DNA of 32,754 bases from Rikenella microfusus (GTDB lineage: Bacteria > Bacteroidota > Bacteroidia > Bacteroidales > DYQK01). A program made the position numbers and the translations under genes. Below the pieces are notes generated by a model, which was given only the letters and a program-made list of their open reading frames with translations, had not been told where the DNA came from and ran no database searches. Where the stretch lies: positions 4,432 to 37,185 of the forward strand of contig DYQK01000021.1 of assembly GCA_020719385.1 (NCBI GenBank), written 5' to 3'. This document shows, piece after piece, positions 15,265-24,400 of this stretch (the stretch's first letter is position 1; every line of letters begins with the position of its first letter).

Positions 15265-16449
15265 ATGAAAACTGACAAAATTTTAGTTGTTGAAGACCAA
15301 CCCGATATTTTAGAGTTAATCACGAATATTATTGAATATTCCGATATTGTTGAAAAGGTTTTTGGGGCAACAAACGCTCAGATGGGTATGAATATTGCGG
15401 TGAAGGAGCAGCCGAATCTTATCATTTCAGATTGGTATATGCCCGATATTTCGGGAATTGAGTTTATTCGGCGGTTGAAAAATCATTCGCTGACAAGAGA
15501 TATTCCGATAATTATTTGCACAGGAATAATGGATTCGTCTTATCATTTGAAAATTGCCCTTGACTCGGGTGCGGCAGATTTTATTCGCAAACCTATTGAT
15601 AGAATCGAGTTAATTGCCCGAATGCAGTCAGTTTTGAAATGGGCAAAATTGTACGATTTTACGAAACAACAAAAAGCAATTATTGAAAATAGTCATCGCG
15701 AGATTACCTCAAATATCACTTATGCGAGCCGAATTCAAAATGCAATTTTGCCGACAGAGGAGAATTTGCAAAGCGTTTTGAAGAATTATTTTATTTTTTG
15801 GAAGCCACGCGATATTGTTTCAGGCGATTTTTATTGGGCGACAAAAATTGGAAATTATATAATTCTTGCAGTTGCGGACTGCACAGGTCACGGCGTTTCG
15901 GGAGGATTTCTGTCAATGCTTGGAATTGCGTTTTTAAACGAGATAATTTATCGCAAAAATCTTGTTTCTGCTTCAGAAATTTTAGAGGAAATGCGGGCAA
16001 AAGTTAAAAATCTTCTCAAACAGACAGGAAATACTCACGAGGCAGGAGATGGAATCGATATGGCTTTGTGTATTTTAGACACAGAGGAAAATATTTTGCA
16101 ATTTTCAGGTGCAAACTTGCCCTTAATTTTGATTCGCAATAACGAGTTAATCGAGTTTCACCCAACGAGAAATCCGTTAGGAATTTATCTTTTAGAGAGA
16201 AATTTCGAGAATCATATTATTCCGTTGCAAAAAAATGATGTAATTTATTTGTTCTCAGACGGTTATGTTGACCAATTTGGAGGAGAAAACGGCGATAAAT
16301 TTATGACTCGCAAGTTTAAAAATTTACTTCTCTCGATTCATTCTTTCGAAATGAGTGAGCAAAAAACAATTTTAGAAAAAACACTTTTCGAATGGATGGG
16401 AAAACATAAACAAATTGACGATATTTTTGTTTTAGGTTTCAAAATTTAG
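15265..16449 (+). CDS. Response regulator with C-terminal PP2C (SpoIIE/RsbU-type) phosphatase
   Basis: The 394-residue protein has a receiver domain (about residues 4-125, acid pair E10-D11, phospho-acceptor D56 in SDWYMPD, and a RKP motif near 108). A coiled segment (about 130-175, ending ASRIQNAILPTEE) links it to a PP2C-like phosphatase domain (about 180-394). The metal-binding acidic motifs are present: SGDFYW, ADCTGHG, DGIDMAL and SDGYVDQ. It should be a phosphorylation-controlled serine/threonine phosphatase of the RsbU type, which normally acts on STAS-domain proteins. The frame is open to 15205, but the fold begins at the ATG at 15265 and the promoter excludes the earlier start. Confidence 0.87.
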   Translation: MKTDKILVVEDQPDILELITNIIEYSDIVEKVFGATNAQMGMNIAVKEQPNLIISDWYMPDISGIEFIRRLKNHSLTRDIPIIICTGIMDSSYHLKIALDSGAADFIRKPIDRIELIARMQSVLKWAKLYDFTKQQKAIIENSHREITSNITYASRIQNAILPTEENLQSVLKNYFIFWKPRDIVSGDFYWATKIGNYIILAVADCTGHGVSGGFLSMLGIAFLNEIIYRKNLVSASEILEEMRAKVKNLLKQTGNTHEAGDGIDMALCILDTEENILQFSGANLPLILIRNNELIEFHPTRNPLGIYLLERNFENHIIPLQKNDVIYLFSDGYVDQFGGENGDKFMTRKFKNLLLSIHSFEMSEQKTILEKTLFEWMGKHKQIDDIFVLGFKI

Positions 16450-16456
16450 CGAAAAT

Positions 16457-16488
16457 TTTGGTAAAATGAAAAAAAAATTATATTTTTG
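16457..16488 (+). promoter_or_regulatory. Promoter of the PDDEXK nuclease gene
   Basis: TTTG at 16457-16460, a 20-bp spacer and TATTTTTG at 16481-16488 form a full consensus match. The ATG at 16527 is about 39 bp downstream. Confidence 0.65.
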
Positions 16489-16526
16489 CCAAGAGAAAAA
16501 TGTTTAACAAATAAATTTTAACAGAA

Positions 16527-17447
16527 ATGTTACCTGTAAATCCGAAGATAGATTTAGTTTTCAAAAAAATTTTTGGTGTCGAAAAGAACAAAGATTTATT
16601 AATCTCGTTGATAAATTCTATTGTTCCTGCCGACGAGCAAGTGGCTGATGTGTTGTTGAAAAATCCGTATAATGAGTTAAATTTCCTGAACGACAAATTA
16701 TCCGTCTTGGACATAAAAGCCGTTGACCACAATGGACGTTTGTACGATATTGAGATTCAACTGGCAGGTTACGATTTTTACGGAAAAAGAGCCTTGTTTT
16801 ATTGGGCGGAATTGTTTGCGAGTCAGTTAAAATCGGGGAAAAGATATGATTCGCTTTGCAAAACTATCTCAATAAGTTTCTTGGACTTCGAACTTTTTAA
16901 CGACAAACGATGTTTTCGCAGAATTTGTCTCAAAGATTTTGATACGAATCAATTTTATTCGCAACTTGACTGCGAGGATTTGTATTTCATTGAGATGAAA
17001 AAATTTGAAAACAAATTGGAAAATATCAAAACGGCACTTGAACGTTGGGTTGCGTTTTTAAATAATGCTTCGCTTTTGCCGAAGGATTTGCAAAAAAATG
17101 TTCCCGAATCAGAACAGAAATTGCTTGAAAAGGCTGCTGAAGTGGCAACGCAAATGGGTTTCAGTGAAATTGAACAGGAATATTACTTTGCTCATCAAAA
17201 ATTTATTTACGACCAAGAAGCAATTTTTGCAGTTAAAATGTCAAAAGTTCTTGCTGAGGCAGAACTCAAAAAAGCAGAAGCAGTTGCTAAGGCAGAATTA
17301 GAGGCAGAACTCAAAAAAATTAAGGCTGTGAAAGAAACAGAGGAGAACTTGGTTAAAAAACTTTTTGTCAAAGGAAGTAAAATCGAGGAAATTGCCAATT
17401 TGCTTGATATTTCTGTCAACAAAATTAACGAAATTTTAAAAAATTAA
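16527..17447 (+). CDS. PD-(D/E)XK nuclease-family transposase / Rpn-like protein
   Basis: The 306-residue protein belongs to the PDDEXK_2/Rpn group: N-terminal MLPVNPKIDLVFKKIFG, then the nuclease core with D62 and E76-I-Q78 in a LYDIEIQ strand, and an arginine-lysine-rich helix with FYWAELFASQL. Residues ~235-275 are a charged coiled coil (repeated AEAELKK/AEAVAKAEL), and the last 35 residues look like a small helix-turn-helix (KIEEIANLLDISVNKINEIL). Family members are single-gene mobile or recombination-promoting nucleases; several are involved in defence. No terminal repeats are seen, so it is a solitary gene with its own promoter rather than a clear insertion sequence. Confidence 0.82.
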   Translation: MLPVNPKIDLVFKKIFGVEKNKDLLISLINSIVPADEQVADVLLKNPYNELNFLNDKLSVLDIKAVDHNGRLYDIEIQLAGYDFYGKRALFYWAELFASQLKSGKRYDSLCKTISISFLDFELFNDKRCFRRICLKDFDTNQFYSQLDCEDLYFIEMKKFENKLENIKTALERWVAFLNNASLLPKDLQKNVPESEQKLLEKAAEVATQMGFSEIEQEYYFAHQKFIYDQEAIFAVKMSKVLAEAELKKAEAVAKAELEAELKKIKAVKETEENLVKKLFVKGSKIEEIANLLDISVNKINEILKN

Positions 17448-17454
17448 CATTTCT

Positions 17455-17487
17455 ATTTGTCTCGAAAAAAATTTTTTTGAGACAAAT
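17455..17487 (+). terminator. Hairpin after the nuclease gene
   Basis: Nine-base arms (17455-17463 and 17479-17487) enclose a G, seven A and seven T that can pair further, giving a long stem. The T content lies inside the stem and no clean T run follows, so termination is likely but not certain. Confidence 0.5.
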
Positions 17488-17508
17488 ATTTTCAAAAAAA
17501 AATAAAAA

Positions 17509-17982
17509 ATGGAAAACTCAAATAAAATTACTTATTTGTCTTTTGTCTTGGGTGAGGAAATTTTCGCTGTCAATGTGGGCAAGGTGTTGGAAGTTTTGGA
17601 ACATCAAAAAATCACGCGAGTCCCAAAAACGCCGTCATATATCAAAGGAGTAATTAATTTTCGCGGTGAAATTTTGCCCGTCATTGACACGCGTCTGAAA
17701 TTAAATCTTGCCGAACAACAAATTAATGATAAAACCGTCATTATTGTTTTAGACCTAAAAGTTAAGGATAAATCGGTGATATTAGGTGCAATGGCAGATT
17801 CGGTGAAGGATGTTATTGAGATTCACGAAAACGAAATCCGCGATGTTCCCGATATTGGAAACCGATATAATGTTGAGTTTCTGCAAGGAATGGTGAAAAT
17901 TGAGAATATTTTTGTAATGTTATTGAACGTTGATAAAGTTTTTCTGTCAGACGAACAACAGCAACAAATTGTTGTCGAATAA
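17509..17982 (+). CDS. cheW: CheW-type chemotaxis adaptor
   Basis: The 157-residue protein is a single CheW domain: the first strand ITYLSFVLGEEIFAV, the motif EVLEHQKITRVPKTPSYIKGVINFRGEILPVID (about residues 28-60) that is diagnostic for the family, and the second subdomain ending MVKIENIFVMLLNVDKV. It should couple receptors to CheA through the P5 domain; CheA is encoded 11 kb upstream. It is the first gene of the run that continues through the restriction-modification gene and the two chemoreceptors. I see no clear promoter before it, so read-through from the nuclease gene is possible. Confidence 0.88.
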   Translation: MENSNKITYLSFVLGEEIFAVNVGKVLEVLEHQKITRVPKTPSYIKGVINFRGEILPVIDTRLKLNLAEQQINDKTVIIVLDLKVKDKSVILGAMADSVKDVIEIHENEIRDVPDIGNRYNVEFLQGMVKIENIFVMLLNVDKVFLSDEQQQQIVVE

Positions 17983-18006
17983 TTTTAATTTTTCAAAAAC
18001 TTTTTC

Positions 18007-18034
18007 TTTCGAGAAAATGAAAATTTTTTCGAAA
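18007..18034 (+). promoter_or_regulatory. Weak hairpin between cheW and the type ISP gene
   Basis: An 11-bp stem (18007-18017 with 18024-18034, one G-T wobble) with a 6-nt loop lies 23 bp before the next ATG. A terminator is unlikely because no T run follows directly; a processing or attenuation site is possible. Confidence 0.3.
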
Positions 18035-18056
18035 AATTTGTTTATTAAACATTTTT

Positions 18057-21000
18057 ATGACTGAATTTTTAGAATATATCGAATCTTTACAAAGCGATTC
18101 TTTGGAAAATATCACAGAACATTCTAAACGTTCTGCGTTAGAAATGTTGTTGAAAAAATTTGCCGAAAAATCAGTTAACTTTGGCAGAATCAAGGTTTTA
18201 CACGAACCAAAACGCAAAGAAAATTACGGTGCGCCCGACTTTTTAGTCAACGTAGATTACGCAACGGTGGGCTATGTTGAGAATAAAAAATTGACAGAGA
18301 ATCTCGAAAAAACGTTAAAAACGCCGCAAATTTTCAAATATCGCGAGTTGTGCAAAAATATTATTCTCACCAATTATCTCGATTTTTACTGGATTTTTGG
18401 AGAAAATATTGAGAAAGTTTCGCTTTGCGAGATTTCAGATTTAGAGAGTAAACATTTTATTCCTGACAAAGAAAAGTGCGAAAGAATTGAGAATATGTTG
18501 CTAACCTTCTTTGCTCAAGTGCCGCAATACATTGATAATACAACAGATATGGCTGTTGCTCTTGCGAATCGATGTAAAAATTTGAGAGTATTTCTCACCA
18601 ACGAATTGTTTCATCAAACCACAGAATTGCAGGAAGGCAGACTTCACGATTTATACAGCGTTTTTCAGAAACACATTTTTAACGAATTGACTATCAAGCA
18701 GTTCGGCGATTCCTTCGCACAAACTCTCGTCTACGGACTTTTTCTTGCCAAATTAAACGCAAAAGAAAATATTTTGTCTCTGAAAAATGCAAAAAATTTC
18801 ATTTCAGCAACATTTCAGTTAATTCACGAGTTAGTTGCGTTTCTTGAGGAATTGGACAAACCCGAATATCGCGAGGCAAAATGGATTGTTGATGAGATTT
18901 TAAGTATTTTTAACTATCTCAACGTTGAAAAAATTCAGGAATCCCTGTCGTTCAACAAATTTGAAGACCCTTATATTTATTTTTATGAGGATTTCTTATC
19001 TGTCTACGACCCCGAATTACGTAAGGCGAAAGGCGTTTATTACACACCAACGCAAATTGTCAATTTTATCATTCGCGTTTTAAACGACATTTTAATCTCA
19101 ACTTTCAATATTTCTGAAGGTTTTGCAGCGAAGGACAAAGTTACCGTTCTCGATTTTGCCACAGGAACAGGAACATTTCTGATGGAAATTTTTAAACAAA
19201 TTCTCAATAATGAAACTTTTGCCCCGCAAAAAAATAAAATTATCAGCGAACATTTGCTGAAAAACATTTTTGGGTTTGAATGTCTTATTGCTCCTTATAC
19301 GGTTGCTCATCTCAAACTTTCGCAATATTTGAAGGAAAGCGGCTATGAATTTTTGTACGGCGAGAGAATGCAAATATTTCTCACAAATACGCTTGAACCT
19401 GTTGAATTACAAGGAAGAATTCCGTTTTTGCCTGCCATCACGCACGAGGTAAAACAGGCACAAAATATCAAAGATAAACCTGTTTTAGTCATTACAGGAA
19501 ATCCGCCGTATTCTTATCGTTCACAAAATACGGGAAAATGGATTAGCGAAAAAATCCGAAATTATTATTTTGTTGACGGCAAACCTTTGAAAGAAAAAAA
19601 TTCGAAAGGTTTACAAGACGATTATGTGAAGTTTATCCGTTTTGCCCAAAATAAAATGGACAATGTTGAACAAGGTGTCGTTGGGATAATTACGAATCAT
19701 TCGTTTTTGGACAACCCAACATTTCGCGGAATGCGGCAAAGTTTAATGAAAACTTTTGACCAAATTTATTTTATCGACCTGCACGGAAATGCCCGCAAAA
19801 AAGAGAAATCTCCCGAAGGAAAACCTGACAAAAATGTTTTTAAAATTATGCAAGGCGTTTGTATCTCGATTTTTATCAAAAAAAGAGATATGGAAAAAAA
19901 GATTTTTCACACTGATTTTTGGGGAATAAAAAAAGAGAAATTAGATTTGTGTTTAAATAATTCTTTGCAAACCGTTGATTTTCAAGAGATTAAACCGAAT
20001 TCACCTTTTTATTTTTTCGTTCCGCAGAATCAGGAAAATCGAAAAGAATATGATAAATTTTGGTCAGTCAAAGATATTTTCGATGTTTGTAGTATTGGAA
20101 TAACTTCGGCAAGAGATAAATTTACAATTCACGTTAAACGCGAGAAATTGATAAAAACAATTCGCGATTTTGTCAATATTTCGGAATCCGATGCGAGAAA
20201 AAAATATAATCTCGGCAAAGATACGCGAGATTGGAGAGTTTTGTTTGCTCAAAATGATTTGAAAAATAATTTTTTCAGAAAAGGAGAAGCATACGTTATG
20301 GATGTTAGCAAAATAAAAAAAATCGCGTACAGACCTTTCGATTTTCGATATACTTTTTACACGGGAAAAACTTGCGGTTTTCATTGTATGCCGAGAAAAA
20401 ATGTAATGAAACATATGGAAAAGCCGAATATTGCGTTAATAACGGTGCGACAAATGGTTATTGCATCGGGAAGATGGCGACATGTTTTTGTCAGCAATAC
20501 TTATACTTCTGCTTATCTTGTTGGTTCGACAAATTATGTTTTTCCGCTTTTTTATTATAATGGAAGTAGTGGGAATTCAACGAGTTACCTGTTTAAAGAA
20601 AATGATAAACGCGATAATTTCACTGAAAAATTTCGCAATTTTTTCAAAAATCTTTTTGGGACAAAAGTTTTAGACAAAACGCAAATTTCTGAAATTGAGA
20701 AATCAATTAAGGAATTGAAAAAACAACAGAAAAAAATTGAGAAATTAATCTCTGATTCTGAAAAAAATAAATTCCCCGATGAAATAATTATCGGACAAAA
20801 ACAACTTTTTGAAGAGTTAAAAACGCAAATTGACTCTAAGAATAAAGAATTGGAGAAATTTTCGACAGAAAATTCTGAAGTAAATTTTTCACCTGAACAA
20901 ATTTTTGCGTACATTTATGCGGTTTTGAACAGCAATTTGTATCAAAAAAAATATTTGGAGTTTCTCAAGATGGATTTTCCCAAAATTCCGTTCATAGAAA

Positions 21001-21377
21001 ATATCGAAATTTTCGAAAAATTATCAACTTTGGGACAATCTTTGATAGATTTACATTTGTTTGATGTTGCTAAAATTTCTTCGAAATTTAAACATCTCGG
21101 CAAATTCAAGGGCGAAGGCAATTTCTTCGTTACAAAAATAGAATTTCTCGATTCGAAACTTTTTATCAACGAGAGTCAATATTTTGAAAATGTTTCGCAA
21201 GAAATTTTCGATTTTTGCGTAGGAAATTGTAAAATTTTGGAAAAATATTTGCAGAAAAGAAAAGAAATTTCTATCTTTGAGAGTTTCGAAGAAGTCGAAA
21301 ATATCGTTCAAATAATTGCTGAAACTATTGAAATTTCAAGCGAAATTGATGATTTGGTTACAGCATTTTTACTTTGA
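18057..21377 (+). CDS. Type ISP-like (type IIG-type) restriction-modification fusion enzyme
   Basis: The 1106-residue protein combines restriction, methylation and specificity. The N-terminus has a PD-(D/E)XK-like nuclease pattern P60-D61 ... E75-N-K77 in a GYVENKK strand. The N6-adenine methyltransferase core has the helper YYTPTQIV, motif I D366-F-A-T-G-T-G372 and motif IV N482-P-P-Y485. The C-terminal third matches the type ISP specificity domain (VLFAQND... YRPFDFRYTFYTG... MPRKNVMKHM). Unlike LlaGI-type enzymes it has no helicase domain, so it is a shorter variant. Residues ~872-945 form a long charged coiled coil that breaks up the specificity region. It lies between cheW (74 bp) and the first chemoreceptor (23 bp), on the same strand. 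Confidence 0.82.
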   Translation: MTEFLEYIESLQSDSLENITEHSKRSALEMLLKKFAEKSVNFGRIKVLHEPKRKENYGAPDFLVNVDYATVGYVENKKLTENLEKTLKTPQIFKYRELCKNIILTNYLDFYWIFGENIEKVSLCEISDLESKHFIPDKEKCERIENMLLTFFAQVPQYIDNTTDMAVALANRCKNLRVFLTNELFHQTTELQEGRLHDLYSVFQKHIFNELTIKQFGDSFAQTLVYGLFLAKLNAKENILSLKNAKNFISATFQLIHELVAFLEELDKPEYREAKWIVDEILSIFNYLNVEKIQESLSFNKFEDPYIYFYEDFLSVYDPELRKAKGVYYTPTQIVNFIIRVLNDILISTFNISEGFAAKDKVTVLDFATGTGTFLMEIFKQILNNETFAPQKNKIISEHLLKNIFGFECLIAPYTVAHLKLSQYLKESGYEFLYGERMQIFLTNTLEPVELQGRIPFLPAITHEVKQAQNIKDKPVLVITGNPPYSYRSQNTGKWISEKIRNYYFVDGKPLKEKNSKGLQDDYVKFIRFAQNKMDNVEQGVVGIITNHSFLDNPTFRGMRQSLMKTFDQIYFIDLHGNARKKEKSPEGKPDKNVFKIMQGVCISIFIKKRDMEKKIFHTDFWGIKKEKLDLCLNNSLQTVDFQEIKPNSPFYFFVPQNQENRKEYDKFWSVKDIFDVCSIGITSARDKFTIHVKREKLIKTIRDFVNISESDARKKYNLGKDTRDWRVLFAQNDLKNNFFRKGEAYVMDVSKIKKIAYRPFDFRYTFYTGKTCGFHCMPRKNVMKHMEKPNIALITVRQMVIASGRWRHVFVSNTYTSAYLVGSTNYVFPLFYYNGSSGNSTSYLFKENDKRDNFTEKFRNFFKNLFGTKVLDKTQISEIEKSIKELKKQQKKIEKLISDSEKNKFPDEIIIGQKQLFEELKTQIDSKNKELEKFSTENSEVNFSPEQIFAYIYAVLNSNLYQKKYLEFLKMDFPKIPFIENIEIFEKLSTLGQSLIDLHLFDVAKISSKFKHLGKFKGEGNFFVTKIEFLDSKLFINESQYFENVSQEIFDFCVGNCKILEKYLQKRKEISIFESFEEVENIVQIIAETIEISSEIDDLVTAFLL

Positions 21378-21400
21378 AAAAATGAAAATTGAAAGAGATT

Positions 21401-24400
21401 ATGTTTAAAAAAATGAAATTAAAAACCCGCATTTTTGCCTCAATTTGCGGAATTGTCAGTTTTGCATTTGTCTTGGTTACTTTTACCGTTGCAACAAACT
21501 CGATTCGAAGCGCAAGAGAATCAGCATTTAACGAGGCAAAATCTCTTGCAAGTGAACACGCAACAGCCGTTGACAGCGAATTTGAAGTAAATATGCTTGC
21601 CACAAGAACCGTTGCACAGGTTTTCGAAAATCTGCGAAATAACGGTTTCACAGACAGAAAAACTTTCGACGACATACTCAAAAGTGTCTTAGAGGAAAAC
21701 GACAACTTCCTCTCTGTCTGGAGCATTTGGGAACCAAACGCATTAGACGACAACGACAAACGTTTCGTCAACACAACTTACGGCAACGAAAAAGGCAGAT
21801 TCACAACTGCTTGGTATCGAACAGGACCCAAAACCGTTGAGAGACAAGTAAATCCAGAACCCTCACCTGCGAGCGAATATTTTACAACCATCAAAGTCGG
21901 CGAAGAAGTAATGGTTAATCCGTATTATTACAAATACGAAACTCGTAATGATTCAGTTTTGGAAACCAGTGTTGTGGTGCCGATAAAAAATAAACGCGGC
22001 AAAGTTTTTGGAGTCGTTGGAATCGATATTGAACTTTCGAAGTTTCAGGAAATGGTCGAAAAAATTCGCCCCTACGAAACAGGAACAGCAGTTATTTTGT
22101 CCAACAATTCAACAATTGTCAGTTCAACGAAAAAAGACAGAGTCGGGAAAAATTTGAATCTCGTTGATAGTCTCGAAAATAAAAGCAGTTTGAAACCGTT
22201 TAATGTTGAGTCACAAATAAAATTGGGCAATACTTTTTCCTTTAACACTTTTAATTCGCTTTCAAGTTCAGAAAATCATTTTATTTTTGTGCCGTTTCGG
22301 GTCGGAAAAACTAAAATGCCCTGGTCTTTTGGCATTTCCGTGCCGATGAATAAAATTATGGAAGACGCAAACAGAGCGATTCTTTATACAATTATCATCG
22401 GAATTTTGTGTATGCTTGGGTTAATTTTAGTCATTTATTGGTTGACGAGAAATATTGAAAAAATTATCAATAAATTAATCAACGAAACTAAAAACCTTAC
22501 CGATGAGGCAAGTAAGGGCAATTTCAAGATTCGGGGCAATGTCGAAAATATTGATAACGAATTTCAACCAATTATTGTCGGAATAAATAAAACGCTAGAC
22601 ACAATTATTGCGAAAACATTTTGGTACGAAACTATATTAGACTCAATACCGCTTCCCATTTCGGTTACCGATTCAGAGTTAAAATGGACGTTCTTCAACA
22701 AAGCCGCCGAAGGATTAGCACACATAAAACGCGAAACACATATCGGTCAACATTGTAATAATTGGGGTGCAGATATTTGTAACAACGAAAATTGCGGAAT
22801 TAAACGGTTGCAGCAAGGAATAACTAAAACTTTTTTCAAACAAGAAGCCTCAAATAAAAATTATCAAGTTGATGCTGCTTTTTTGAGAGACGAGAAAGGA
22901 AATATTATCGGGCAAATCGAAATTGTGCAAGATATTACTCATATGCAGAGAGTTGCAGAATTTAACGAAGTTGAAGTCAATAAACTTCTCGAAAATCTGA
23001 GTTTTATCTCCGAAGGACGTATAAAAATAGACTCGAATGTTACTCCTGTAGACGAATATACGCAGGAAGAATTTGCGAAGTTCACAAAAATTTATCAATA
23101 TTTAACTGTCACCGTCGAATCTATGCAGTTGTTGATTTATGATACGATTGCGATAAGTAAAAGCGCCACAGCAGGTGATTTGGCAAACATAAAAATTGAT
23201 CTCTCGCGTCATAAAGGCGATTATGCAGTCGTAATGAAATCGTTGAACAAAGTTTTCGAAATGATTATTAGGCCCCTGCGTCAGGGAAGTATAATTTTGG
23301 AACAACTCGCAAGCGGCGAATGGGTTGAGGAAATTGATTCGTCTACTTATAAAGGTGATTTTAAAATTTTTATGGAAAGCATGTCGATGATTCGAAATTC
23401 TATAAAAACTTTGTTTAACGAACTTTCGCAACTCATCGACCAAATTTCTGTCGGAAATTTAAAAACTGTTTGCGAAACAAATTTGCTGCAAGGTTTTTAT
23501 AAAGATATTTTATTCGGCATAAATCAAACTGTCGAGGCAATTGTTACTCCGCTGAACAAAAATGTCGATTATTTGCGAAAAATCTCGAAAGGAGAAATCC
23601 CCGAACGAATCACAGAAAATTATCAAGGCGATTTCGAACATTTTAAAAATGCGTTAAATCGTTGTATTGATGCGTTAAATGGAATTGTTGAAAACGTTAA
23701 AACGTATATTTCCTTCGCACAAGCAGGAAAAATTAACGAAATTAATTTTGAAACAGACAAATATCAAGGCGTTTTTGCCGATATTATGTCGGGACTCAAT
23801 ATTTCTGCACAGGCAACCGCCACGCCGATAAACGAAATGATTGACATTTTGAATCGAATTGCAAAAGGAGACTTGTCGAAAACCGCTGAAGGAAATTATC
23901 AAGGAAAATTTATTGAAATGAAAAGTGCCTGCAACACTTCAATTACTGCGTTAAAAAGAATGCAAAATTATTTAACCAACACCATCGAAGCGTTAAAAAT
24001 CGGCGATATTGACTCGCGTTGCAGCACGGAAAATTTGCAAGGTGTTTATTTCGATTTGTTAAACGGCACAAATCAAGCCATCGAAACCATTGTTACTCCC
24101 GTAATTGAAGGGACAACAATTTTAAACGAATACGCAAACGGCGAATATCACAGAGAAATGCGAGATTTAGTCGGAAAACAAGTCGTCTTTTCAGATAGTA
24201 TTAAGTTGATTCGCAACAACTTAATGATTTTGATTCAAGATACGATGCAACTTTCTATCTTCGCTGCCGAAGGAAAATTTGACAAACGAATCGAAATCGA
24301 GAAATACAAAGGAAATTATGCCGTTATTGCTAAAAGTTTAAACAAACTTTTTGACAATATTATTTCCCCAATTAATTATGCGAAAAATTGGATAAAAGCA

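Noticed and set aside
16450-17508. The PDDEXK gene as a complete insertion sequence
   Set aside because: No terminal inverted repeats or target duplication were found; the hairpin at 17455-17487 has no counterpart on the left side, and the gene has its own typical promoter.
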